A stretch of 64,000 bases of DNA from assembly GCA_037039925.1 (NCBI GenBank), contig JAXRKP010001308.1, positions 1 through 64,000 of the forward strand, read 5' to 3'. The translations under genes and the position numbers were made by a program. How positions within the stretch are numbered: position 1 is the first letter of the stretch; each line of letters opens with the position of its first letter. Under the pieces are notes generated by a model. That model saw nothing but the letters and a program-made list of their open reading frames with translations. It was not told the origin of the DNA and made no database searches. Of this stretch, positions 11,941 through 26,450 are shown one piece after another. This stretch comes from Doris montereyensis (lineage: Eukaryota > Mollusca > Gastropoda > Nudibranchia > Dorididae).

Positions 11941-14900
11941 GATGATAGAGAGCGATGATAGAGAGCGATGATAGAGAGCGATGATAGAGAGCGATGATAC
12001 AGAGCGATGATAGAGAGCGATGATAGAGAGCGATGATAGATGCGATGATAAAGAGCGATGAGAGCGATGATAGAGAGCGATGATAGAGAGCGATGATAGA
12101 GAGCGATGATAGAGAGCGATGATAGAGAGCGATGATAGAGAGCGATGATAGAGAGCGATGATAGAGAGCGATGATAGAGAGCGATGATAGAGAGCGATGA
12201 TAGAGAGCGATGATAGAGAGCGATGATAGAGAGCGATGATAGAGAGCGATGATAGAGAGCGATGATAGAGCGATGATAGAGAGCGATGATAGAGAGCGAT
12301 GATAGAGAGCGATGATAGAGAGCGATGATAGAGAGCGATGATAGAGAGCGATGATAGAGAGCGATGATAGAGAGCGATGATAGAGAGCGATGATAGAGAG
12401 CGATGATAGAGAGCGATGATAGAGAGCGATGATAGAGAGCGATGATAGAGAGCGATGATAGAGAGTGATGATAGAGAGCGATGATAGAGAGCGATGATAG
12501 AGAGCGATGATGATAGAGAGCGATGATAGAGAGCAGATCTCTCTAGAGAGCGATGATAGAGAGCGATGATAGAGAGCGATGATAGAGAGCGATGATAGAG
12601 AGCGATGATAGAGAGCGATGATAGAGAGCGATGATAGAGAGCGATGATAGAGAGCGATGATAGAGAGCGATGATAGAGAGCGATGATAGAGAGCGATGAT
12701 GATCTCTCTCGATGATAGAGAGCGATGATAGAGAGATGATAGAGAGCGATGATAGAGAGCGATGATAGAGAGCGATGATAGAGAGCGATGATAGAGAGCG
12801 ATGATAGAGAGCGATGATAGAGAGCGATGATAGAGAGCGATGATAGAGAGCGATGATAGAGAGCGATGATAGAGAGCGATGATAGAGAGCGATGATAGAG
12901 AGCGATGATAGAGAGCGATGATAGAGAGCGATGATAGAGAGCGATGATAGAGAGAGCGATGATAGAGAGCGATGATAGAGAGCGATGATAGAGAGCGATG
13001 ATAGAGAGCGATGATAGAGAGCGATGATAGAGAGCGATGATAGAGAGCGATGATAGAGAGCGATGATAGAGAGCGATGATAGAGAGCGATGATAGAGAGC
13101 GATGATGAGAGAGCGATGATAGAGAGCGATGATAGAGAGCGATGATAGAGAGCGATGATAGAGAGCGATGATAGAGAGCGATGATAGAGAGCGATGATAG
13201 AGAGCGATGATAGAGAGCGATGATAGAGAGCGATGATAGAGAGCGATGATGAGAAAGAGCGATGATAGAGAGCGATGATAGAGAGCGATGATAGGAGAGC
13301 GATGATAGAGAGCGATGATAGAGAGCGATGATAGAGAGCGATGATAGAGAGCGATGATAGAGAGCGATGATAGAGAGCGATGATAGAGAGCGATGATAGA
13401 GAGCGATGATAGAGAGCGATGATAGAGAGCGATGATAGAGAGCGATGATAGAGAAGATAGAGAGCGATGATAGAGAGCGATGATAGAGAGCGATGATAGA
13501 GAGCGATGATAGAGAGCGATGATAGAGAGCGATGATAGAGAGCGATGATAGAGAGACGATGATAGAGAGCGATGATAGAGAGCGATGATAGAGAGCGATG
13601 ATAGAGAGATGATAGAGAGCGATGATAGAGAGCGATGATAGAGAGCGATGATAGATGATGATAGAGAGCGATGATAGAGAGCGATGATAGAGAGCGATGA
13701 TAGAGCAAGCAATGAGAGCGATGATAGAGCGATGATAGAGAGCGAGCGATGATAGAGAGCGATGATAGAGAGCGATGATAGAGAGCGATGATAGAGAGCG
13801 ATGATAGAGAGCGATGATAGAGAGCGATGATAGAGAGCGATGATAGAGAGCGATGATAGAGAGCGATGATAGAGAGCGATGATAGAGAGCGATGATAGAG
13901 AGCGATGATAGAGAGCGATGATAGAGAGCGATGAGAGAGCGATGAGAGAGCGATGATAGAGAGCGATGATAGAGAGCGATGATAGAGAGCGATGATAGAG
14001 AGCGATGATAGAGAGCGAAGATAGAGAGCGATGATAGAGAGCAGATGATGATAGAGAGCGATGATAGAGAGCGATGATATAGAGCGATGATAGAGAGCGA
14101 TGATAGAGAGCGATGATAGAGAGCGATGATAGAGAGCGATGATAGAGAGCGATGATAGAGAGCGATGATAGAGAGCGATGATAGAGAGCGATGATAGAGA
14201 GCGATGATAGAGAGCGATGATAGAGAGCGATGATAGAGAGCGATGATAGAGAGCGATGATAGAGAGCGATGATAGAGAGCGATGATAGAGAGCGATGATA
14301 GAGAGCGATGATAGAGAGCGATGATAGAGAGCGATGATAGAGAGCGATGATAGAGAGCGATGATAGAGAGCGATGATAGAGAGCGATGATAGAGAGCGAT
14401 GATAGAGAGCGATGATAGAGAGCGATGATAGAGAGCGATGATAGATGATAGAGAGCGATGATAGAGAGCGATGATAGAGAGCGATGATAGAGAGCGATGA
14501 TAGAAAGCGATGATAGAGCGATGATAGAGAGCGATGATAGAGAGCGATGATAGAGAGCGATGATAGAGAGCGATGATAGAGAGCGATGATAGAGAGCGAT
14601 GAGAGAGCGATGATAGAGAGCGATGATAGAGAGCGATGATAGAGAGCGATGATGATAGAGAGAGCGATGATAGAGAGCGATGATAGAGAGCGATGATAGA
14701 GAGCGATGATAGAGAGCGATGATAGAGAGCGATGATAGAGAGCGATGATAGAGAGCGATGATAGAGAGCGATGATAGAGAGCGATGATAGAGAGCGATGA
14801 TAGAGAGCGATGATAGAGAGCGATGATAGAGAGCGATGATAGAGAGCGATGATAGAGAGCGATGATAGAGAGCGATGATAGAGAGCGATGATAGAGAGCG

Positions 14901-17900
14901 ATGATAGAGAGCGATGATAGAGAGCGATGATAGAGAGCGATGATAGAGAGCGATGATAGAGAGCGATGATAGAGAGCGATGATAGAGAGCGATGATAGAG
15001 AGCGATGATAGAGAGCGATGATAGAGAGCGATGATAGAGAGCGATGATAGAGAGCGATGATAGAGAGCGATGATAGAGAGCGATGATAGAGAGCGATGAT
15101 AGAGAGCGATGATAGAGATGATGATAGAGAGCGATAGAGAGCGATGAGAGAGCGATGATAGAGAGCGATGATAGAGAGCGATGATAGAGAGCGATGATAG
15201 AGAGCGATGATAGAGAGCGATGATAGAGAGCGATGATAGAGAGCGATGATGATGAGAGAGCGATGATAGAGAGCGATGATAGAGAGCGATGATAGAGAGC
15301 GATGATAGAGAGCGATGATAGAGAGCGATGATAGAGAGCGATGATAGAGAGAGATAGAGAGCGATGATAGAGAGCGATGATAGAGAGCGATGATAGAGAG
15401 CGATGATAGAGAGCGATGATAGAGAGCGATGATAGAGAGCGATGATAGAGAGCGATGATAGAGAGCGATGATAGAGAGCGATGATAGAGAGCGATGATAG
15501 AGAGCGATGATAGAGAGCGATGATAGAGAGCGATGATAGAGAGCGATGATAGAGAGCGATGATACAGAGCGATGATAGAGAGCGATGATAGAGAGCAATG
15601 ATAGAGAGCGATGATAGAGAGCGATGATAGAGAGCGATGATAGAGAGCGATGATAGAGAGCGATGATAAGAGAGCGATGATAGAGAGCGATGATAGAGAG
15701 CGATGATAGAGAGCGATGATAGAGAGCGATGATAGAGAGCGATGATAGAGAGCGATGATAGAGAGCGATGATAGAGAGCGATGATAGAGAGCGATGATAG
15801 AGAGCGATGATAGAGAGCGATGATAGAGAGCGATGATAGAGAGCGATGATAGAGAGCGATGATAGAGAGCGATGATAGAGAGCGATGATAGAGAGCGATG
15901 ATAGAGAGCGATGATAGAGAGCGATGATAGAGAGCGATGATAGAGAGCGATGATAGAGAGCGATGATAGAGAGCGATGATAGAGAGCGATGATAGAGAGC
16001 GATGATAGAGAGCGATGATAAAGAGCGATGATAGAGAGCGATGATAGAGAGCGATGATAGAGAGCGATGATAGAGAGCGATGATAGAGAGCGATGATAGA
16101 GAGCGATGATAGAGAGCGATGATAGAGAGCGATGATAGAGAGCGATGATAGAGAGCGATGATAGAGAGCGATGATAGAGAGCGATGATAGAGAGCGATGA
16201 TAGAGAGCGATGATAGAGAGCGATGATAGAGAGCGATGATAGAGAGCGATGATAGAGAGCGATGATAGAGAGCGATGATAGAGAGCGATGATAGAGAGCG
16301 ATGATAGAGAGCGATGATAGAGAGCGATGATAGAGAGCGATGATAAAGAGCGATGATAGAGAGCGATGATAGAGAGCGATGATAGAGAGCGATGATAGAG
16401 AGCGATGATAGAGAGCGATGATAGAGAGCGATGATAGAGAGCGATGATGATAGAGATGCGATGATAGAGAGCGATGATAGAGAGCGATGATGGAGAGCGA
16501 TGATAGAGAGCGATGATAGAGAGCGATGATAGAGAGCGATGATAGAGAGCGATGATAGAGAGCGATGATAGAGAGCGATGATAGAGAGCGATGATAGAGA
16601 GCGATGATAGAGAGCGATGATAGAGAGCGATGATAGAGAGCGATGATAGAGAGCGATGATAGAGAGCGATGATAGAGAGCGATGATAGATGAAGAGCGAT
16701 GAGAGAGCGATGATAGAGAGCGATGATAGAGAGCGATGATGATAGAGAGCGATGATGATAGAGAGCGATGATAGAGAGCGATGATAGAGAGCGATGATAG
16801 AGAGCGATGATAGAGAGCGATGATAGAGAGCGATGATAGAGAGCGATGATAGAGAGCGATGATAGAGAGCGATGATAGAGAGCGATGATAGAGAGCGATG
16901 ATAAGAGAGCGATGATAGAGAGCGATGATAGAGAGCGATGATAGAGAGCGATGATAGAGAGCGATGATAGAGAGCGATGATAGAGAGCGATGATAGAGAG
17001 CGATGATAGAGAGCGATGATAGAGAGCGATGATAGAGAGCGATGATAGAGAGCGATGATGGAGAGCGATGATAGAGAGCGATGATAGAGAGCGATGATAG
17101 AGAGCGATGATAGAGAGCGATGATAGAGAGCGATGATAGAGAGCGATGATAGAGAGCGATGAGAAAGAGCGATGATAGAGAGCGATGATAGAGAGCGATG
17201 ATAGAGAGCGATGCTAGAGAGCATGATAGAGAGCGATGATAGAGAGCGATGATAGAGAGCGATGATAGAGAGCGATGATAGAGAGCGATGATAGAGAGCG
17301 ATGATAGAGAGCGATGATAGAGAGCGATGATAGAGAGCGATGATAGAGAGCGATGATAGAGAGCGATGCGATGATGAGAGAGCGATGATAGAGAGCGATG
17401 ATAGAGAGCGATGATAGAGAGCGATGATAGAGAGCGATGATAGAGAGCGATGATAGAGAGCGATGATAGAGAGCGATGATAGAGAGCGATGATAGAGAGC
17501 GATGATAGAGAGCGATGATAGAGAGCGATGATAGAGAGCGATGATAGAGAGCGATGATAGAGAGCGATGATAGAGAGCGATGATAGAGAGCGATGATAGA
17601 GAGCGATGCGATGAGAGAGCGATGATAGAGAGCGATGATAGAGAGCGATGATAGAGAGCGATGATAGAGAGCGATGATAGAGATGATGATAGAGAGCGAT
17701 GATAGAGAGCGATGATAGAGAGCGATGATAGAGAGCGATGATAGAGAGCGATGATAGAGAGCGATGAGAGCGATAGAGATGATGATAGAGAGCGATGATA
17801 GAGAGCGATGATAGAGAGCGATGATAGAGAGCGATGATAGAGAGCGATGATAGAGAGCGATGATAGAGAGCGATGATAGAGAGCGATGATAGAGAGCGAT

Positions 17901-20900
17901 GATAGAGAGCGATGATAGAGAGCGATGATAGAGAGAGCGATGATAGAGAGCGATGATAGAGAGCGATGATAGAGAGCGATGATAGAGAGCGATGATAGAG
18001 AGCGATGATAGAGAGCGATGATAGAGAGCGATGATAAAGAGCGATGATAGAGAGCGATGATAGAGAGCGATGATAGAGAGCGATGATAGAGAGCGATGAT
18101 AGAGAGCGATGATAGAGAGCGATGATAGAGAGCGATGATAGAGAGCGATGATAAAGAGCGATGATAGAGAGCGATGATAGAGAGCGATGATAGAGAGCGA
18201 TGATAGAGAGCGATGATAGAGAGCGATGATAGAGAGCGATGATAGAGAGCGATGATAGAGAGCGATGATAGAGAGCGATGATAGAGAGCGATGATAGAGA
18301 GCGATGATAGAGCGATGATAGAGAGCGATGATAGAGAGCGATGATAGAGAGCGATGATAGAGAGCGATGATAGAGAGCGATGATAGAGAGCGATGATAGA
18401 GAGCGATGATAGAGAGCGATGATAGAGAGCGATGATAGAGAGCGATGATAGAGAGCGATGATAGAGAGCGATGATAGAGAGCGATGATAGAGAGCGATGA
18501 TAGAGAGCGATGATAGAGCGATGATAGAGCGATGATAGAGAGCGATGATAGAGAGCGATGATAGAGAGCGATGATAGAGAGCGATGATAGAGAGCGATGA
18601 TAGAGAGCGATGATAGAGAGCGATGATAGAGAGCGATGATAGAGAGCGATGATACAGAGCAATGGATAGAGCGATGATAGAGAGCGATGATAGAGAGCGA
18701 TGATAAAGAGCGATGATAGAGAGCGATGATAGAGAGCGATGATAGAGAGCGATGATACAGAGCGATGATAGAGAGCGATGATAGAGAGCGATGATAGAGA
18801 GCGATGATAGAGAGCGATGATAGAGAGCGATGATAGAGAGCGATGATAGAGAGCGATGATAGAGAGCGATGATAGAGAGCGATGATAGAGAGCGATGATA
18901 GAGAGCGATGATAGAGAGCGATGATAGAGAGCGATGATAGAGAGCGATGATAGAGAGGATGATAGAGAGCGATGATAGAGAGCGATGATAGAGAGCGATG
19001 ATAAAGAGCGATGATAGAAGAGCGATGATAGAGAGCGATGATGATGAGCTAGAGCGATGATAGAGAGCGATGATAGAGAGCGATGATAGATGAGAGCGAT
19101 GATAGAGAGCGATGATAGAGAGCGATGATAGAGAGCGATGATAGAGAGCGATGATAGAGAGCGATGATAGAGAGCGATGATAGAGAGCGATGATAGAGAG
19201 CGATGATAGAGAGCGATGATAGAGAGCGATGATAGAGAGCGATGATAGAGAGCGATGATAGAGAGCGATGATAGAGAGCGATGATAGAGAGCGATGATAG
19301 AGAGCGATGATAGAGAGCGATGATAGAGAGCGATGATAGAGAGCGATGATAGAGAGCGATGATAGAGAGCGATGATAGAGAGCGATGATAGAGAGCGATG
19401 ATAGAGAGCGATGATAGAGAGCGATGATAGAAGAGCGATGATAGAGAGCGATGATAGAGAGCGATGATAGAGAGCGATGATAGAGAGCGATGATAGAGAG
19501 CGATGATAGAGAGCGATGATAGAGAGCGATGATAGAGAGCGATGATAGAGAGCGATGATAGAGAGCGATGATAGAGAGCGATGATAGAGAGCGATGATAG
19601 AGAGCGATGATAGAGAGCGATGATAGAGAGCGATGATAGAGAGCGATGATAGAGAGCGATGATAGAGAGCGATGATAGAGAGCGATGATAGAGAGCGATG
19701 ATAGAGAGCGATGATAGAGAGCGATGATAGAGAGCGATGATAGAGAGCGATGATAGAGAGCGATGAGCGATGATAGAGAGCGATGATAGAGAGCGATGAT
19801 AGAGAGCGATGATAGAGAGCGATGATAGAGAGCGATGATAGAGAGCGATGATAGAGAGTGAGAGCGATGATAGAGAGCGATGATAGAGAGTGATGATAGA
19901 GAGCGATGATAGAGAGCGATGATAGAGAGCGATGATAGAGAGAGCGATGGTAGAGAGCGATGATAGAGAGCGATGATAGAGAGCGATGATAGAGAGCGAT
20001 GATAGAGAGCGATGATAGAGAGCGATGAGAGAGCGATGATAGAGCGATGATAGAGAGCGATGATAGAGAGCGATGATAGAGAGCGATGATAGAGAGCGAT
20101 GATAGAGAGCGATGATAGAGAGCGATGATAGAGAGCGATGATAGAGAGCGATGATAGAGAGCGATGATAGAGAGAGCGATGAGAGAGCGATGATAAAGAG
20201 TGATGATAGAGAGATGATAGAGAGCGATGATAGAGAGCGATGATAGAGAGCGATGATAGAGAGCGATGATAGAGAGCGATGATAGAGAGTGATGAGAGAG
20301 CGATGATAGAGAGCGATGATAGAGAGCGATGATAGAGAGCGATGATAGAGAGCGATGATAGAGAGCGATGATAGAGAGCGATGATAGAGAGCGATGATAG
20401 AGAGCGATGATAGAGAGCGATGATAGAGAGCGATGATAGAGAGCGATGATAGAGAGCGATGATAGAGAGCGATGATAGAGAGCGATGATAGAGAGCGATG
20501 ATAGAGAGCGATGATAGAGAGCGATGATAGAGAGCGATGATAGAGAGCGATGATAGAGAGCGATGATAGAGAGCGATGATAGAGAGCGATGATAGAGAGC
20601 GATGATAGAGAGCGATGATAGAGAGCGATGATAGAGAGCGATGATAGAGAGAGATGATAGAGAGCGATGATAGAGAGCGATGATAGAGAGCAAAGCTAGA
20701 GCGAGAGCGATGAGCGATGATAGAGAGCGATGATAGAGAGCGATGATAGAGAGCGATGATAGAGAGCGATGATAGAGAGCGATGATAGAGAGCGATGATA
20801 GAGAGCGATGATAGAGAGCGATGATAGAGAGCGATGATAGAGAGCGATGATAGAGAGCGATGATAGAGAGCGATGATAGAGAGCGATGATAGAGAGCGAT

Positions 20901-22130
20901 GATAGAGAGCGATGATAGAGAGCGATGATAGAGAGCGATGATAGAGAGCGATGATAGAGAGCGATGATAGAGAGCGATGATAGAGAGCGATGATAGAGAG
21001 CGATGATAGAGAGCGATGATAGAGAGCGATGATAGAGAGCGATGATAGAGAGCGATGATAGAGAGCGATGATAGAGAGCGATGATAGAGAGCGATGATAG
21101 AGAGCGATGATAGAGAGCGATGATAGAGAGCGATGAGAGAGCGATGATAGAGAGCGATGATAGAGAGCGATGATAGAGAGCGATGATAGAGAGCGATGAT
21201 AGAGAGCGATGATAGAGAGCGATGATAGAGAGCGATGATAGAGAGCGATGATAGAGAGCGATGATAGAGAGCGATGATAGAGAGCGATGATAGAGAGCGA
21301 TGATAGAGAGCGATGATAGAGAGCGATGATAGAGAGCGATGATAGAGAGCGATGATAGAGAGCGATGATAGAGAGCGATGATAGAGAGCGATGATAGAGA
21401 GCGATGATAGAGAGCGATGATAGAGAGCGATGATAGAGAGCGATGATAGAGAGCGATGATAGAGAGCGATGATAGAGAGCGATGATAGAGAGCGATGATA
21501 GAGAGCGATGATAGAGAGCGATGATAGAGAGCGATAGAGAGCGATGAGAGCGATGATAGAGAGCGATGATAGAGAGCGATGATAGAGAGCGATGATAGAG
21601 AGCGATGATAGAGAGCGATGATAGAGAGCGATGATAGAGAGCGATGATGAAGAGCGATGATAGAGAGCGATGATAGAGCGATGATAGAGAGCGATGATAG
21701 AGAGCGATGATAGAGAGCGATGATAGAGAGCGAACGATGATAGAGAGCGATGATAGAGAGCGATGATAGAGAGCGATGATAGAGAGCGATGATAGAGAGC
21801 GATGATAGAGAGCGATGATAGAGAGCGATGATAGAGAGCGATGATAGAGAGCGATGATAGAGAGCGATGATAGAGAGCGATGATAGAGAGCGATGATAGA
21901 GAGCGATGATAGAGAGCGATGATAGAGAGAAGACGATAGAGAGCGATGATAGAGAGCGATGATAGAGAGCGATGATAAAGAGCGATGATAGAGAGCGATG
22001 ATAGAGAGCGATGATAGAGAGCGATGATAGAAGAGCGATGATAGAGAGCGATGATAGAGAGAGCGAGAGAGCGATGATAGAGAGCGATGATAGAGAGCGA
22101 TGCGATGCGATGATAGAGAGCGATGATAGA
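11941..22130 (+). repeat. 13-bp satellite, uniform core H2 (about 10 kb)
   Basis: The longest uniform stretch. Most units are identical to the consensus, with scattered indels such as GATGATGATAG (one extra GAT) and AGCGATGAGAGAGC (loss of TA). Two micro-inversions occur at 12,531-12,550 (CAGATCTCTCTAGAG) and 12,695-12,715. The minus-strand frames 11,237-17,224 (1,995 codons) and 17,214-20,693 (1,159 codons) lie here; they translate only to repeats of SIIALYHRSLSSL and begin at chance variants or non-ATG codons. They are not called as genes. Confidence 0.95.
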
Positions 22131-25100
22131 GAGCGATGAAAGAGCGATGATAGATAGAGAGCGATGATAGAGAGCGATGATACAGAGTGATGCTAGTGAG
22201 CGATGATAGAGAGCGATGATAGAGAGCGATGATAGAGAGCGAGCGATGCGATAGAGAGCGATGATAGAGAGCGATGATAGAGAGCGATGATAAAGAGCGA
22301 TGATAGAGAGCGATGATAGAGAGCGATGATAGAGAGCGATGATAGAGATCGATGATAGAGAGCGATGATAGAGAGCGATGATAGAGAGCGATGATAGAGA
22401 GCGATGATAGAGAGCGATGATAGAGAGCGATGATAGAGAGCGATGATAGAGAGCAATGATAGAGAGCGATTATAGAGAGCTAGATAGAGAGTGATGATAG
22501 AGAGCGATGATATAGAGCGATGATATAGAGCGATGATATAGAGCGATGATAGAGAGCGATGATAGAGAGCGATGATAGCGATGATAGAGAGCGAGAAAGC
22601 GATGATAGAGAGCGATGATAGAGCGATGATAGAGAGAGCGATGATAGAGCGATGATAGAGAGCGATGATAGAGAGCGATGATAGAGAGCGATGATAGAGA
22701 GCGATGATAGAGAGCGATGATAGAGAGCGATGATAGAGAGCGATGATAGAGAGCGATGATAGAGAGATGATAGAGAGTGATGATAGAGAGCGATGATAGA
22801 GAGCGATGATAAGAGCGATGATAGAGAGTGATGATAGAGAGTGATGATAGAGAGCGATGATAGAGAGCGATGATAGAGAGCGAGCGATGATAGAGAGCGA
22901 TGATAGAGAGCGATGATAGAGAGCGATGATAGAGAGCGATGATGATAGAGAGCGATGAGAGCGATGATAGTGATGATAGAGAGCGATGATAGAGAGCGAT
23001 GATAGAGAGTGATGATAGAGAGCGATGATAGAGAGCGATGATAGAGATCGATGATAGAGAGCGATGATAGAGAGCGATGATAGAGAGCGATGATGAAGAG
23101 AGCGATGATAGAGAGCGATGATAGAGAGCGATGATAGAGAGCGATGATAGAGAGCAAAGCTAGGGAGCGGTGCTAGAGAGCAGATGATAGAGAGTGATGA
23201 TAGAGAGCGATGATATAGAGCGATGATAGAGAGCGATGATAGAGAGCGATGATAGAGAGCGATGATAGAGAGCGATGATAGAGCAATGATAGAGAGCGAT
23301 GATACAGAGCGATGGTAGAGAGCGATGATAGAGAGCGATGATAGAGAGCGATGATAGAGAGCGATGATAGAGAGCGAATGAGCGATGATAGAGAGCGATG
23401 ATAGAGAGCGATGATAGAGAGCGATGATAGAGAGCGATGATAGAGAGCGATGATAGAGAGCGATGATAGAGAGCGTTGATAGAGAGCGATGATAGAGAGC
23501 GATGATAGAGAGCGATGATAGAGAGCGATGATAGAGAGCGATGATGAGCGATGAAAGAGCGATGATAGAGAGCGATGATAGAGAGCGATGATAGAGAGCG
23601 ATGAGAGAGCGATGATAGAGAGCGATGATAGAGAGCGATGATAGAGAGCGATGATAGAGAGCGATGATAGAGAGCGATGATAGAGAGCGATGATAGAGAG
23701 CGATGATAGAGAGCGATGATAGAGTGATGATAGAGAGCGATGATAGAGAGCGATGATAGAGAGCGATGATAGAGAGCGATGATAGAGAGCGATGATAGAG
23801 AGCGATGCGATGATAGAGAGCGATGATAGAGAGCGATGATAGAGAGCGATGATAGAGAGCGATGATAGAGAGCGATGATAGAGAGCGATGAACGATAGAG
23901 AGCGATGATAGAGAGCGATGATAGAGAGCGATGATAGAGAGCGATGATAGAGAGCGATGATAGAGAGCGATGAGAGAGCGATGGTAGAGAGCGATGATAG
24001 ATGAGCGATGATAGAGAGCGATGATAGAGAGCGATGATAGAGAGCGATGATAGAGAGCGATGATAGAGAGTGATGATAGAGAGCGATGATAGAGAGCGAT
24101 GATAGAGAGCGATGATAGAGAGCGATGATAGAGAGGGATGATGATAGAGAGAGAGCGATGATAGAGAGCGATGATAGAGAGCGATGATAGAGAGCGATGA
24201 TAGAGAGCGATGATAGAGAGCGATGATAGAGAGCGATGATAGAGAGCGATGATAGAGAGCGATGATAGAGAGCGATGATGAGCGATGGTAGAGAGCGATG
24301 ATAGAGAGCGATGATAAGAGCGATGATGAGAAAGAACGATGAAAGAGCGATGATAGAGAGCGATGATAGAGAGCGGTGATAGAGAACGATGATAGAGAGC
24401 GATGATAGAGAGCAGCGATGATAGAGAGCGATGATAGAGAGTGATGATAGAGAGCGATGATAGAGAGCGTTGAAAGAGAGCGATGATAGAGAGCGATGAT
24501 ATAGAGCGATGATAGAGAGCGATGATAGAGAGTGATGATAGAGAGCGATGATAGAGAGCGATGATAGAGAGCGATGATAGAAGAGCGATGATAGAGAGCG
24601 ATGATCGAGAGCTGATGATAGAGAGCGATGATAGAGAGCGATGATAGAGAGCGATGATAGAGAGCGATGATAGAGAGCGATGATAGAGAGATAGAAGATA
24701 GAGAGCGATGATAGAGAGCGATGATAGAGAGCGATGATAGAGAGCGATGATAGAGAGCAATGATAGAGAGCGATGATAGAGAGCGATGATAGAGAGCGAT
24801 GATAGAGAGCAATGATAGAGAGCGATGATAGGAGATAATAGAGCGATGATAGAGAGCGATGATAGAGAGCGATGATAGAGAGCGATGATAGAGAGCGATG
24901 ATAGAGAGCGATGATAGAGAGCGATGATAGAGAGCGATGATAGAGAGCGATGATAGAGAGCGATGATAGAGAGCGATGATAGAGAGCGATGATAGAGAGC
25001 GATGATAGAGAGCGATGATAGAGAGCGATGATAGAGAGCGATGATACAGAGCGATGATAGAGAGCGATGGTAGAGAGCGATGATAAAGAGCGATGATAAA

Positions 25101-26450
25101 GAGCGATGATAGAGAGCGATGATAGAGAGCGATGATAGAGAGCGATGATAGAGAGCGATGATAGAGAGCGATGATAGAGAGCGATGATAGAGAGCGATGA
25201 TAGAGAGCGATGATAGAGAGCGATGATAGAAAACGATGATAGAAAGCGATGATAGAGAGCGATGATAGAGAGCGATGATAGAGAGCGATGATAGAGAGCG
25301 ATGATAGAGAGCGATGATAGAGAGCGATGATAGAGAAATGATAAAGAGCGATGATAGAGAGCGATGATAGAGAGCGATGATAGAGAGCGATGATAGAGAG
25401 CGATGATAGAGAGCGATGATAGAGCGATGATAGAGAGCGATGATAGAGAGCAATGATAGAGAGCGATGATAGAGAGCGATGATAGAGAGCGATGATAGAG
25501 AGCGATGATAGAGAGCGATGATAGAGGCGATGATAGAGAGCGATGATAGAGAGCGATGATAGAGAACGATGATAAAGAGCGATGATAGAGAGTGATGATA
25601 GAGAGCGATGATAGAGAGCGATGATAGAGAGCGATGATGATATGATAGAGAGCGATGATAGAGAGCGATGATAGAGAGCGATGATAGAGAGCGATGATAG
25701 AGAGCGATGATAGAGAGCGATGATAGAGAGCGATGATAAAGAGCGATGATAGAGAGCGATGATAGAGAGCGATGATCAAGAGCGATGATAGAGAGCGATG
25801 ATAGAGAGCGATGATAGAGAGCGATTATAGAGAGCGATGATAGAGAACGATGATGAGAGCGATGATAGAGAGCGATGATAGAGAGCGATGATAGAGAGCG
25901 ATGATAGAGAGCGATGATAGAGAGCGATGATAGAGAGCGATGATAGAGAGTGATGATAGAGAGTGATGATAGAGAGCGATGGTAGAGAGCGATGATAGAG
26001 AGCGATGATCAAGAGCGATGATAGAGAGCGATGATAGAGAGCGATGATAGAGAGCGATGATAGAGGGCTCTGCAATGATAGAGAGCGACAATAGAGAGCG
26101 ATGATAGAGAGTGATGATTACAGCGATGAAGAGCGATGATAGAGAGCGATGATAGAGATGATGATAGAGAGCGATGATAGAGAGCGATGATCAGAGAGCG
26201 ATGATAGAGAGCGATGATAGAGAGCGATGATAGAGAGCGATGATAGAGAGCGATGATAGAGAGCGATGATAGAGAGCGATGATAGAGAGCGATTGATAGA
26301 GAGCGATGATAGAGAGCGATGATAGAGAGCGATGATAGAGAGCGATGATAGAGAGCGATGATAGAGAGTGATGATAGAGAGCAATGATAGAGAGCGATCG
26401 ATATGATAGAGAGCGATGATAGAGAGCGATGATAGAGAGCGGATGCTAGA
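22131..26450 (+). repeat. 13-bp satellite, intermediate divergence with many indels
   Basis: Units remain recognisable, but indels are much denser than in the flanking cores: GAGCGAGCGATGCGATAG (22,237-22,257), GATGCGATGCGATG (22,101-22,115), and AGATAGAAGATAGAGAGC (24,690-24,707). Weak versions of variant-block landmarks appear near 23,154 (GCAAAGCTAGGGAGCGGTGC) and 24,475 (GCGTTGAAAGAGAGCG). There is no CT cassette. It looks like an older variant block partly overwritten by consensus units. Confidence 0.85.

Noticed and set aside
11237..17224. A 1,995-codon minus-strand open frame, and similar frames (4,751-7,039; 17,214-20,693; 22,193-25,453; 26,009-28,870; 35,737-39,165)
   Set aside because: They are translations of the 13-bp unit, whose minus strand has no stop in any frame. 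Starts are chance ATG variants or non-ATG codons, the peptide is an unbroken 13-residue cycle, and overlapping frames are equally open.
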